A stretch of 64,000 nt of DNA from Dyadobacter sp. CY356 (GTDB lineage Bacteria; Bacteroidota; Bacteroidia; Cytophagales; Spirosomataceae). The notes under the pieces were generated by a model. It made no database searches. It was not told the DNA's origin and saw only the letters and a program-made list of their open reading frames with translations. The DNA is taken from NCBI RefSeq assembly GCF_021440195.1, contig NZ_JAJTSZ010000002.1:1223253-1287252 (forward strand), written 5' to 3'. This document shows positions 9,936 through 18,407 of this stretch, in pieces. How positions within the stretch are numbered: position 1 is the stretch's first letter; each line of letters begins with the position of its first letter. The translations under genes and the position numbers were made by a program.

Positions 9936-10697
9936 ATGGAAACGACCCGGGAATTAAGACTTGCCGTATTAATTGATGCCGACAATGTACCTTATGCAAA
10001 TGTTAAAGGTATGCTGGAAGAAATTGCGATTTATGGCACACCAACTTTCAAACGCATTTATGGCGACTGGACAAAACCTACTTTATCCGGCTGGAAAACG
10101 GTTTTGCTTGAAAATGCCATAACGCCGATTCAACAATACAGCTATACTTCCGGAAAAAATTCCTCTGACTCTGCGTTGATCATTGATGCGATGGACATTC
10201 TGTACACCGGAAACGTGGATGGGTTTTGCATTGTTTCCAGCGATAGTGATTTTACAAGATTAGCCACCCGGCTTCGCGAGGCAGGTATGAAAGTTTTTGG
10301 AATAGGCGAAAAGAAAACACCATCTGCTTTTATAGCTGCCTGTAATAAATTCATTTACATTGAAATTCTGAAAAAGGAAGTAAAACCGGAAACACCAGCT
10401 CCTGAAACATCCAAATCGGGAACCGTTATTAAAGAAGAAACGCCACCGGTTGCAAAAATTGATAAAGGACTGATAAAATTGATTTCAGAAAGTATTAATG
10501 ATATAGCAGACGAAGATGGCTGGATTTTTCTGGGTGTTTTAGGCAATATGATTTTGAAGAAAAGGCCGGAATTTGACCCCAGGAATTATGGTCATAAAAA
10601 ATTGCTTGATCTGATCCGGTCAATAAAAACGATTCAGGTGGAAGAACGTCATACGGGGAAAAATAATATTTCACATTTTTATGTTAAGGTGAAGTAA
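9936..10697 (+). CDS. NYN-domain ribonuclease-like protein with C-terminal OST-HTH/LOTUS domain
   Basis: 253 residues. The N-terminal NYN (PIN-like) domain has AVLIDADNVPY, the acidic metal-site residues and SSDSDFTRLATRLREAG; a Pro/Glu/Lys linker (~150-175) leads to a C-terminal OST-HTH/LOTUS fold (LIKLISESINDIADEDGWIFL...). This architecture is linked to RNA processing or degradation. I choose the METTRE start; the upstream in-frame extension (MGLSLAHP...) is not conserved-looking. A TATCTTTG box (9898-9905) could be its -7 element, but no -33 partner is well placed. Confidence 0.85.
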   Translation: METTRELRLAVLIDADNVPYANVKGMLEEIAIYGTPTFKRIYGDWTKPTLSGWKTVLLENAITPIQQYSYTSGKNSSDSALIIDAMDILYTGNVDGFCIVSSDSDFTRLATRLREAGMKVFGIGEKKTPSAFIAACNKFIYIEILKKEVKPETPAPETSKSGTVIKEETPPVAKIDKGLIKLISESINDIADEDGWIFLGVLGNMILKKRPEFDPRNYGHKKLLDLIRSIKTIQVEERHTGKNNISHFYVKVK

Positions 10698-10704
10698 ATT
10701 ATTG

Positions 10705-11007
10705 TTATGATCTTTTATGCGTAATCGCTGGATTTCGTTTATGATGTAAAATAGCAATAATTACAATTTCAGATTTAATGGCATCTATGTAAAAATGAAT
10801 ACCGTATGGAAATAATGCGGAATGAGCAATTCTTACATTTTGGTATTGAATTGCGTAAATGAAAGGATTCTTTTGAATTGTAATAATTGAAGTCTTGATA
10901 ACTTTTGCGAACCGTTTTTCCAGACCTGGTTTTTGTTGTTTATACCAGATTTTTGCTTCATGAACATCAAATTTAGCCTGCTCAAAGAAAACAATTGAGA
11001 ATTCCAT
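10705..11007 (-). CDS. RelE/ParE-superfamily toxin
   Basis: A 100-residue basic protein with the ParE/RelE pattern: FFEQAKFDVHEAKIWYKQQKPGLEKRF near the start, then KNPF...YQNVRIAHSALFPYGIHFYID and a C-terminal strand IVIIAILHHKRNP. Members are mRNA interferases (RelE) or gyrase poisons (ParE); which one applies here cannot be told. The start codon lies 2 nt after the antitoxin stop, the classic type II arrangement. The gene is convergent with the NYN gene, 7 bp away. Confidence 0.8.
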   Translation of the reverse strand: MEFSIVFFEQAKFDVHEAKIWYKQQKPGLEKRFAKVIKTSIITIQKNPFIYAIQYQNVRIAHSALFPYGIHFYIDAIKSEIVIIAILHHKRNPAITHKRS

Positions 11008-11009
11008 AA

Positions 11010-11240
11010 TTATATTTCTCTATCCAGTTCATCAAAAAGCTCATCAATAGGTCTCAGTTGTTGAGGATTTTTATTGATTGCATTTATTCGAAGGTCCAGC
11101 AGTTCTTTTTGCCAATCAGGAATTTGACTTCCCAAAGTTTCAATATCAGGATAATTTGCCTTTATTAAAGTCCAGTCCTCAATAGTAATGAATACACCCG
11201 CACTATTTCCCGCGCCATCTTGTATTACCTGAAATTTCAT
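11010..11240 (-). CDS. Antitoxin of the RelE/ParE-type pair
   Basis: 76 residues, acidic, ending in an Asp/Glu-rich tail (IDELFDELDREI) suited to wrapping a basic toxin. The N-terminal part (MKFQVIQDGAGNSAGVFITIEDW) looks like a short DNA-binding or dimer domain. It is encoded first and directly upstream of the toxin, so both are co-transcribed and probably self-regulated. No operator is obvious in the 185-bp upstream gap. Confidence 0.75.
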   Translation of the reverse strand: MKFQVIQDGAGNSAGVFITIEDWTLIKANYPDIETLGSQIPDWQKELLDLRINAINKNPQQLRPIDELFDELDREI

Positions 11241-11425
11241 AGCTATATATTTTCTGAATGATAAACTGCGTCAGTAAAATCTTAATTACCACTAAATTAT
11301 TGAATAAAATACAAATTCTGCTATAATATTGACAAGCAGGTACATTCTCCTTACCCCGAGTAATTTAAAAAGTAATTTGACTTATATCATGAATTAATCA
11401 ATTTTCACCTCGTAACACTAAAATA

Positions 11426-12214
11426 ATGAAAAACAATATCTCTGCTTTTAACTTTAACGCGATTCTTTTTGTCTTGCTTAGTAATGTTTGTCTTACCGTG
11501 TCAGTTTACGCACAAGTTGGCGTTGGTACAAAACCTGAAAAAGGTGCGGAAGTTTTCATGGATGGCTCACGTAAAATGCTGGATGAGAAATGGACATATT
11601 GGAAAGGGCCACGTTTAAAAGCTGAATTGCCTATAAAATGGACTGTTGTTGCGGATCCAACAGATAAAGGTACAGTTATCAATTGTTTCGATGCCGCTGC
11701 GGCCGGCGGATTATACGGCTCAGCTGATATTGTAACGAAAAAAGAATTCCGTGACTTTCGCGCGCATGTTGAGTTTTTCATCACCAAAGAAGGTGGCAAC
11801 AGCGGTGTTTACCTACAAAACCGTTATGAAATTCAGGTACTCGACGGAGATACTACTTCCCACGGTATGGCTGCGATTATTAACGAAACAAAGTCTCCTT
11901 ACTACGCATACAACGGCGTCGGAAAGTGGAATGCTTATGACATCCAGTTTCGGGCGGCACGTTTCAAAGATGGAAAACTGGTTGAAAAACCTTTGGTAAC
12001 ATTATATTTCAATGGAAAAAAAGTACATACCAACCATTCGATCAGCCAGGTATGGGGTGGACCAAATTCCGGAATTGATGGTGGTAATGATGGTGGAAAA
12101 GGAATCACAGACGTGCCAGGCGGATTGAAATTACAATCAGAAGGACACAATGTCTATTTCAGAAATATCTGGATTAAACCGGAAGTGATCAAAGAAGCAA
12201 ATACTGATTTTTAA
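11426..12214 (+). CDS. Exported DUF1080 (3-keto-disaccharide hydrolase-like) protein
   Basis: 262 residues with a signal peptide (ending VSVYAQ, ~30). The concanavalin-like DUF1080 fold is shown by DFRAHVEFFITKEGGNSGVYLQ, RYEIQVLD, GKWNAYDIQFRAARF and a C-terminal LQSEGHNVYFRNIWI, all hallmarks of this family. Such proteins are abundant in Bacteroidota and Planctomycetota and act on glycosides or 3-keto-glycosides outside the cytoplasm. A strong terminator follows. Confidence 0.85.
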   Translation: MKNNISAFNFNAILFVLLSNVCLTVSVYAQVGVGTKPEKGAEVFMDGSRKMLDEKWTYWKGPRLKAELPIKWTVVADPTDKGTVINCFDAAAAGGLYGSADIVTKKEFRDFRAHVEFFITKEGGNSGVYLQNRYEIQVLDGDTTSHGMAAIINETKSPYYAYNGVGKWNAYDIQFRAARFKDGKLVEKPLVTLYFNGKKVHTNHSISQVWGGPNSGIDGGNDGGKGITDVPGGLKLQSEGHNVYFRNIWIKPEVIKEANTDF

Positions 12215-12289
12215 CAGCCAAACCATATCAATCTCACTTCTTGTGTTATATCACAGCGAAAATATAAGCGGCCGCAGTGCGGTTTAAAA

Positions 12290-12347
12290 AGAGGGACACA
12301 GCGTTTTTTACTAAACAAAAAAACACTGTGTCCCTCTTTTTTTGTCT
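12290..12347 (+). terminator. Strong rho-independent terminator
   Basis: 20-bp arms (AGAGGGACACAGCG... / ...CACTGTGTCCCTCT) with one G-T-type mismatch, a short A-rich loop, then a run of T. It separates the DUF1080 gene from the amidohydrolase. Confidence 0.9.
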
Positions 12348-12416
12348 GTGCCCGCCGTGTCATCTAAACTTCACGAAGGATAGCCGATTTAAAGTTGGTT
12401 TCGCTATTTTTGTCAG

Positions 12417-13679
12417 ATGAGAACCAACTTCCTTTTTTCTATCATTTTCCTGTCATTTTTGACAAATAATCTGTTTGCTCAAAAAACATATCTTCTTCGT
12501 CCCGACCGGGTTTTTGACGGGCAGGAAATACATGAAAACTGGGTTGTTTTGGTAAAAAATGAAAAAATTATTTCAGCCGGACTGGCAAATCAATTAACAT
12601 CAGATTCCCAAAACGCAGAAGTTATTGATTTAAAAGGATGCACCTTGTTACCAGGATTTATTGAAGGACACTCCCATCTTTTTTTACATCCTTATAATGA
12701 AACATCCTGGGACGATCAGGTTTTGAAAGAATCAAGATCTTACAGAACCGCCCGGGCTACCACACATGCCAGAAACACTTTAATGGCCGGATTCACAACC
12801 GTGCGTGACCTGGGAACCGAAGGCGCTGAATATGATGATTTTGGTTTGAAACAAGCTATTAACAACGGAATAATTCCCGGCCCGCGCATGATCATTGCTA
12901 CAAAAGCATTGATCGCCTCCGGAAGTTATGGACCGAAAGGTTTCAGCAGTGATATCACCACTCCGCAGGGCGCAGAAGAGGCTGATGGACAGGATCTTAT
13001 TAAAGCTGTCAGAAGTCAGATTGGGAAAGGTGCGGATGTAATCAAAATCTATGCAGATTACCGTTGGGGAGTTAATGGAGAAACGCGACCCACATTTTCG
13101 ATAGATGAAATCAAACTAATTGTTGAAACTGCGAAAAGCAGCGGAAGGCCTGTTGTGGCTCACGCAAGCAGCGCGGAAGGAATGAAAAGAGCCGTTTTGG
13201 GAGGTGTTGAGACAATAGAACATGGCGATGGCGGGACACCCGAAATTTTTAAAATGATGCGCGAACATGGCGTCGCCTTATGCCCTACCCTTGCCGCCGG
13301 CGATGCGACGAGCCAGTACAGAGGGTGGAAAAAAGGGACCGATCCTGAGCCGGAAAGAATCAAAAATAAACGGATCACATTTAAAAATGCCATGGATGCC
13401 GGGGTTACCATTTGCGCTGGCGGCGATGTAGGTGTTTTCTCACACGGAGATAACGCAAGAGAACTGGAAATGATGGTGGAATATGGAATGAAGCCAATTG
13501 AGGTACTGCGTTCGGCGACATACGTTAATGCAAAAGTTTTTCATCAGGACAATCTCGGTCAGATTAAACCAGGATTTCTGGCAGATCTGGTTGTTGTAGA
13601 AGGAAAACCGGAAGTTAATATTAACGCAATCCGCAAGGTAAAACTGGTTATGAAAAACGGCGTTATTTATAAAGATTGA
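12417..13679 (+). CDS. Exported amidohydrolase-family protein (imidazolonepropionase/Xaa-Pro dipeptidase-like)
   Basis: 420 residues, signal peptide ending NNLFAQ (~22). Amidohydrolase metal ligands are in order: HSH in GFIEGHSHLF, a lysine in GADVIKIYADY (likely carbamylated), His in VVAHAS and TIEHGD, and Asp in CAGGDVGVFSHGDN. The N- and C-terminal parts form the composite beta-sandwich (VFDGQEIHENW; GFLADLVVVEG). The family includes exported dipeptidases and imidazolonepropionase-like enzymes; the substrate is undetermined. A TATTTTTG box sits only 4 bp before the ATG, which would give an almost leaderless transcript if used. Confidence 0.85.
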   Translation: MRTNFLFSIIFLSFLTNNLFAQKTYLLRPDRVFDGQEIHENWVVLVKNEKIISAGLANQLTSDSQNAEVIDLKGCTLLPGFIEGHSHLFLHPYNETSWDDQVLKESRSYRTARATTHARNTLMAGFTTVRDLGTEGAEYDDFGLKQAINNGIIPGPRMIIATKALIASGSYGPKGFSSDITTPQGAEEADGQDLIKAVRSQIGKGADVIKIYADYRWGVNGETRPTFSIDEIKLIVETAKSSGRPVVAHASSAEGMKRAVLGGVETIEHGDGGTPEIFKMMREHGVALCPTLAAGDATSQYRGWKKGTDPEPERIKNKRITFKNAMDAGVTICAGGDVGVFSHGDNARELEMMVEYGMKPIEVLRSATYVNAKVFHQDNLGQIKPGFLADLVVVEGKPEVNINAIRKVKLVMKNGVIYKD

Positions 13680-13731
13680 CCAATTAAAATTTTCATCGAA
13701 ATAAAGATTCCGCCAAACCAAAATTTCAGTA

Positions 13732-14613
13732 ATGGATAAAAGAGTTGTGTTTGATTTCGAAATAGAATTTACAAATGGCGGCGGTATCCAGGGACAGGAT
13801 TTTCGTCTTGATATTAATTCAGACACAATTTCTGATACCGAGCTGGCTGATTTTATAATTGCAGATTTACGTCTCCTTATGGTAGGAAAGGTCAATATCC
13901 TAAATAAGAAGTATATCGAAGAAAAGCATAAACGAACGATAAAACGTGAGTTCTCCGATCCCCGGTTTATAGATCTTAGCCATGTCATTTTTGACGGATT
14001 AATAACCTACAAAGGTTTGCCGGCGCCAATAATTTGTGACTATCTGAGTCGCGAAAAATCAAAATCCAATTATGAGGAAGGAACTGAATTCCAGATTGTA
14101 AAAATAGAAATGGTAACCAACACCGGAACTTATATCGACTGCCCATTTCATCGTTTTGAAAATGGAAAAGATCTATCCGAAGTGGAGCTTGGGGCATTCG
14201 CAAATCTGGATGCTATTACGGTTTTTGTCCCTGACGTCCTTTCAATCGATGCATCATATTTCCAGAATCTCGAATTAAGAAATAAGGCCGTTATGGTCAG
14301 GACCGACTGGTCAATACACTGGAATTCGGATCAATATTTTGAAAACCACCCATTCCTGACCCGGGACGCTGCGGAATACCTGAGGGATTGCAACGTAATG
14401 CTGGTCGGCATTGATAGCCATAATATTGATGACACAAGAGGAAAAAGCCGTCCGGTCCATACCACCCTGTTAGGTTCAGAGATTTTAATAGTAGAACATT
14501 TATGTAATCTTGACAAATTGCCTCAAACAAATTATCAATTCAGTGCGGTTCCGCCAAAATTCAAAGGTGCCGGAACATTTCCCGTAAGAGCTTTCGCAAC
14601 ACTGCCATATTGA
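13732..14613 (+). CDS. Cyclase-family (kynurenine-formamidase-like) protein with an N-terminal fused small domain
   Basis: 293 residues in two parts. Residues 1-~68 (VVFDFEIEFTNGGGIQGQDFRLDI...) form a small domain that I recall as a stand-alone protein beside cyclase genes. Residues ~75-293 are the PF04199 cyclase fold (FIDLSHVIFDGLITYKGLP, GIDSHNIDD, HTTLLG, VPPKFKGAGTFPVRAFA). The family metal motif HxGTHxDxPxH reads NTGTYIDCPFH here, so two of the three histidines are replaced while Asp and the last His remain. A subgroup of the family carries GTYxDxPFHR, so this may be a functional variant. It follows the amidohydrolase by 52 bp and may share its transcript. Confidence 0.8.
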   Translation: MDKRVVFDFEIEFTNGGGIQGQDFRLDINSDTISDTELADFIIADLRLLMVGKVNILNKKYIEEKHKRTIKREFSDPRFIDLSHVIFDGLITYKGLPAPIICDYLSREKSKSNYEEGTEFQIVKIEMVTNTGTYIDCPFHRFENGKDLSEVELGAFANLDAITVFVPDVLSIDASYFQNLELRNKAVMVRTDWSIHWNSDQYFENHPFLTRDAAEYLRDCNVMLVGIDSHNIDDTRGKSRPVHTTLLGSEILIVEHLCNLDKLPQTNYQFSAVPPKFKGAGTFPVRAFATLPY

Positions 14614-14645
14614 ATCATCCGGTTTTTGAATAAAAACTTAAATGT

Positions 14646-14700
14646 AAAGTATAATATCCCGATTAATCCCGTAATGGGATTAATCGGGATATTATACTTT
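14646..14700. repeat. Perfect 25-bp inverted repeat with a 5-nt loop
   Basis: The arms AAAGTATAATATCCCG... and ...CGGGATATTATACTTT match exactly over 25 bp around GTAAT. It lies 32 bp after the cyclase stop codon and could act as a bidirectional terminator, but the T tract after the stem is short on both sides. Length and perfection are unusual for a plain terminator. The rest of the 14614-14864 gap holds nothing I can name. Confidence 0.85.
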
Positions 14701-14864
14701 ATCACAATTCATTGATTTATTGACACTTCAAGCGGGTTTTTGAAAGATTTCTTTCAAAACAGAAGATTTCGGTTGCAAGTATTGTGCCAGTAACTTGTGG
14801 CACGATCCTTGCATCCCTGACTTCATTACTCAACAGAAAAATTTCATAGTTATAACCGTATGAA

Positions 14865-15425
14865 TTGAAATTATTTATTAAAAACATGGTCAGCACCCGC
14901 TGCAAAATGACTGTGCAGCAAAAATTGAATCAACTAGGATTACAAAACTTTACAGTTGATTTAGGTGAAGTAGAAATAGAGGAGAGTCTCACCCCCCAAC
15001 AACGTGATAAATTGAAACTTTTGCTGTCGAAATCAGGACTAGAACTGATCGATGATAAAAAGACTTTACTTATCGAAAGAATTAAAATTGTCATTGTTGA
15101 ACTGGTCCATTACTCGGACCAGACACCGAAAATTAAAAATTCGGAATACATCAGTGAAAAACTAAGTCATGATTATACATACCTGGCCAATGTCTTTTCG
15201 GAATCAGAAGGGATGACGATAGAGCATTATATCATTGCGCATAAAGTGGAACGGGTTAAGGAGTTGTTACTTTATGGTGAATTAAATCTAACCGAAATTT
15301 CTTACAAGCTGAATTACAGCAGTGTAGCTCACTTATCCAGCCAGTTTAAAAAAGTCACCGGGTTATCGCCATCCGTCTACAAGCATCTACAAATCAATCA
15401 GAGAAAGGCCCTTGAAAATGTGTGA
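14865..15425 (+). CDS. AraC-type helix-turn-helix regulator with a metal-associated-like N-terminal domain
   Basis: 186 residues. The N-terminal ~70 residues (MKLFIKNMVSTRCKM...) look like the small ferredoxin-like domain seen in a Bacteroidota family of short AraC regulators; in homologs I remember, MVCxRC resembles a heavy-metal-associated site, but here one Cys is Ser (VSTRC). The C-terminal half is an AraC DNA-binding domain (SEYISEKLSHDYTYLANVF; LTEISYKLNYSSVAHLSSQF; GLSPSVYKHL). Family conservation reaches back to MKLFIKNM, which requires a TTG start; the first ATG is 7 codons later. Confidence 0.8.
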   Translation: MKLFIKNMVSTRCKMTVQQKLNQLGLQNFTVDLGEVEIEESLTPQQRDKLKLLLSKSGLELIDDKKTLLIERIKIVIVELVHYSDQTPKIKNSEYISEKLSHDYTYLANVFSESEGMTIEHYIIAHKVERVKELLLYGELNLTEISYKLNYSSVAHLSSQFKKVTGLSPSVYKHLQINQRKALENV

Positions 15426-15524
15426 ATAATATAACTAAAATCGAAAATTTTATAAGATAATAGCTTTGTAATAGTTCGTAATTTGAATATGTAAAACTAA
15501 TTCATCTACATACATAAAACTATT

Positions 15525-16763
15525 ATGACAAAAACTACTACATTACTTCGATGTGCCGCATTAATTTTATGCATGGCCGGAAAGATTTCTGCACAAGCCC
15601 CAGCAATTCCTGTTGCATCAGAATTTGGCGTATTTACTGGTAGCGGCGCTATAACAAATAGCGGCGCAACCACAGTAAAAGGAGCTCTTGGGACACGAAC
15701 AGGAAGTATTACAGGTTCCGCCATATCTTATTCAGGGCAATCTCACATTAATGATCAAACTTCCATAAATGCGGAAACTGAAATTACTAATGTTCTGGCG
15801 TCATTTAGTGCCAGCGGAGGTACCTGTCAGACGCTTGGTGCTACCTTCGGAAACGGGGCTACTTTGACTGCTGGTAATTATTGCCTTGGAACTGCCGGCG
15901 TATTAACGGGTGATCTTACACTTGATGGCGGAGGAGATGCCAGTTCTATCTTTGTTTTCAACATTGGCGGCGAACTTACTGCAACTGATGCCAATATTAT
16001 ACTGACCGGCTCGGCGACCTGGAACAATGTATATTTTATTGTAAACGGTGCATTTAATCTTAATCAAAATACATCACCGGCAACTTCAATTTTCAGAGGT
16101 ACTGCAATCACAAGCGGGGTAATAAGTTTGTCGTCAGGATCACGCGTTCAGGGTCGGCTTTTATCAGGTGCCGGAGCAATTAATTTGCAGGGAAATACTA
16201 TTTATGCAGCAGAAACGCCTCTACCGGTGACTTTGACCAGCTTCACTGCGAAAAAAGGCGAATTGCAAACTACATTATTAAAATGGACAACAACTGCTGA
16301 AACAAACAGTGATCGTTTTGAAATACAACGCAGCAATAATGGCAAAGTCTGGAATCCAATCACAACAATATTGGCAAAAGGCGAAAGCACATCACTTTCG
16401 TCATATCAATACTCGGATACAAAACCGGAGAACGGGACTAACCTGTATCGTCTGAAAATGATTGATAAGGACGAGACATTTGCATATAGCCGCATTGAAA
16501 GCACAGAATTTAAGATGCTGGCTAAAACAGTTTTGTATCCTAATCCGGCGGTTGATTATCTGACACTTAACGTTGACGATATCAGTATGATCCAACGTAT
16601 TCAGATCAGTAATATTCTTGGTGTAAACGTTTATGACATCACCAAAGCGGCTTCCGATTTATCATCAAAGGTTGATGTTAAAAACCTGCCTTCGGGAATG
16701 TATATTGTTAGAATTACAAACAATACAGGAAATATTGCATCCGCGAAGATCGTAAAACAGTAA
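15525..16763 (+). CDS. Ice-binding-like (DUF3494) protein exported by type IX secretion
   Basis: 412 residues. After a signal peptide (ending GKISAQ, ~24) comes a DUF3494 beta-solenoid domain (~30-225: SEFGVFTGSGAITNSG, GALGTRTGSITG, GGGDASSIFVFNIGGELT, NVYFIVNGAFNL) typical of ice-binding/antifreeze proteins. A linker starting LPVTLTSFTAKK (~230) leads to a fibronectin-like stretch and then a C-terminal T9SS type A sorting domain (~338-412: LYPNPAVDYLTL, SNILGVNVYD, LPSGMYIVRITN). It should be secreted or surface-anchored. Ice binding itself is inferred from the family; many members are adhesins or have unproven activity. Confidence 0.88.
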   Translation: MTKTTTLLRCAALILCMAGKISAQAPAIPVASEFGVFTGSGAITNSGATTVKGALGTRTGSITGSAISYSGQSHINDQTSINAETEITNVLASFSASGGTCQTLGATFGNGATLTAGNYCLGTAGVLTGDLTLDGGGDASSIFVFNIGGELTATDANIILTGSATWNNVYFIVNGAFNLNQNTSPATSIFRGTAITSGVISLSSGSRVQGRLLSGAGAINLQGNTIYAAETPLPVTLTSFTAKKGELQTTLLKWTTTAETNSDRFEIQRSNNGKVWNPITTILAKGESTSLSSYQYSDTKPENGTNLYRLKMIDKDETFAYSRIESTEFKMLAKTVLYPNPAVDYLTLNVDDISMIQRIQISNILGVNVYDITKAASDLSSKVDVKNLPSGMYIVRITNNTGNIASAKIVKQ

Positions 16764-16825
16764 CTACTCAACGGGATTATTATAATTACCTCCACAATGA
16801 CCTAACCGGTTTATTTCGGATTATT

Positions 16826-16872
16826 AAAAAGGGAAATCATCAGCCAAAGTTTGCTGATGATTTCCCTTTTTT
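16826..16872. terminator. Bidirectional terminator between convergent genes
   Basis: 19-bp perfect arms AAAAAGGGAAATCATCAGC / GCTGATGATTTCCCTTTTT with an 8-nt loop, giving T tracts on both strands. It serves the ice-binding-like gene and the convergent sugar dehydrogenase gene. Confidence 0.92.
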
Positions 16873-16880
16873 AATTTAGC

Positions 16881-18173
16881 TCACTTTTTCTTGTAGTCGA
16901 TTTTAAAAATCGTACCGTTGAGATCGTCGGTAACATACAAAGCTCCATCCGGCCCCTGGGCAAGTCCGCATGGTCTGTGCTGAATTGGCCCCTCAGGCGC
17001 AGCAAGATTCACACCAGCGAAATTATCTGCAAAAATCTCCCATTTCCCCGCCTTACCATTCACAAATGGTACAAATGCAACCATATAACCTTTGTGAAGC
17101 GGTACGGATTGATTGTGAAAAGCAATAAACGCTCCGTTTTTATACCTGGCCGGAAACATATTTCCAGTGTAAAACATCAGGGCGTTAGGCCCCAAATGAG
17201 CAGGGAATGCGGCAACCGGCGTCAAAGCCTTTTCACCACCCGTTTTTTTCCCGTCACCGCCATATTCAGGAGAAAGGATTTTTTTATTCTGAATATGATC
17301 AAAGTAAACATAAGGCCAGCCTGCATCCGCACCTTCACTCAGTTGAAACATCGTTTCGGCCGGTAACTCTGCACTTTGTTTTGCTGTATAATATTGCGGA
17401 TAGAAGTCGTCAAATTTCCCTCTTCCGTGCTGGGTTGCGAATAAAGTATTCGTTTTTGTGTCCCAATCAATTCCAACCGCATTTTTCAGACCGGTAGTAT
17501 ACCGTTTTCCATCTGCAAAAGTCTGGTTCAATTTACCAGCCTCAAATTTCCATATTCCACCGGCCGAATCAAGAACAGTACATGGCGACATGCCTTTTCC
17601 GGTTCCTTTCACCCGGCAATCATCGCTGTATGAGCCAACGGTAACATAGATATTTCCGTTTTTGTCCAAAGCAATCGGTTTTGCATTATCCCGTCCTTTG
17701 TCGACAAGACCATCCAATACTTTCTCGGGATTTTCTGTGTCTATTATTTCCTCCTTTTCATTCAGTTTATAACGATAAACTCCTGTATTTGAGGACGAAT
17801 ACAAAAATCCGCCATGAATCCGTATTCCCGTTCCCGGATAATTGCCAAACATTTTTTTGTCATCAATAACACCATCCTTATTGGTATCACGCAAAATATA
17901 AATCCCCTTGCCGTCTTTCAATTTCGACAATTTCACATAAATATCTCCGCTTTTCCCAATGGCGATGTGACGCGTAACTCCGAGGTCAGAAGCCAGAATG
18001 GTTGCCGAAAAACCGGCAGGAAGCTTTATGTCTTTCGCGACTTCATTAATCTTTTTTCCACTTTTATTATCAGGTTCCGGGAGGCCCCTGTAAGCCAGTA
18101 GTGCTCCAATTCCTGCAAAACCGGCAAACATTACGGCAGTTTTTAAAAATCTTCTTTGCATGCGATCCATCAA
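16881..18173 (-). CDS. PQQ-dependent sugar (sorbosone/glucose-type) dehydrogenase
   Basis: 430 residues with an N-terminal membrane/signal segment (RRFLKTAVMFAGFAGIGALLAY). The rest is a six-bladed propeller with the family features LPAGFSATILASDLGVTRHIA, GSYSDDCR, GLKNAVGIDWD...FATQHGR, GADAGWPYVYFD and RPCGLAQGPDGALYVTDD. The His and Arg residues used for PQQ binding and catalysis appear present (QHGR; QHRPCG). It oxidises sugars or sugar aldehydes in the periplasm; the precise substrate is unknown. It stands alone with a terminator at its 3' end. Confidence 0.85.
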   Translation of the reverse strand: MMDRMQRRFLKTAVMFAGFAGIGALLAYRGLPEPDNKSGKKINEVAKDIKLPAGFSATILASDLGVTRHIAIGKSGDIYVKLSKLKDGKGIYILRDTNKDGVIDDKKMFGNYPGTGIRIHGGFLYSSSNTGVYRYKLNEKEEIIDTENPEKVLDGLVDKGRDNAKPIALDKNGNIYVTVGSYSDDCRVKGTGKGMSPCTVLDSAGGIWKFEAGKLNQTFADGKRYTTGLKNAVGIDWDTKTNTLFATQHGRGKFDDFYPQYYTAKQSAELPAETMFQLSEGADAGWPYVYFDHIQNKKILSPEYGGDGKKTGGEKALTPVAAFPAHLGPNALMFYTGNMFPARYKNGAFIAFHNQSVPLHKGYMVAFVPFVNGKAGKWEIFADNFAGVNLAAPEGPIQHRPCGLAQGPDGALYVTDDLNGTIFKIDYKKK

Positions 18174-18407
18174 TAGGTTAATTATAAGTTTAACTTTATA
18201 AAAATGTTTGAGCCAATAAGGTTGACTTAAAATAATAAAGCATTAAAATAGCGTTTTAATACTCAGACGTGGAGTATCAAATTTAAAATTTGAAGAAATT
18301 TCGAATTTTGATGGAATGATTTTTTGAAAAATCAGTTTACAGTATGGCAGTAATATTTTTGAGCAAACAACTTATTAAAACTTCAGCTAACCTTAAAAAC
18401 AATTGAT

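Noticed and set aside
12405..12412. TATTTTTG box right before the amidohydrolase ATG as a leaderless promoter
   Set aside because: No TTG element at 19-21 bp; kept only as a remark in the gene entry.
13440..13988. 182-codon minus-strand frame across the amidohydrolase-cyclase junction
   Set aside because: Opposite to two good genes, no recognisable domain.
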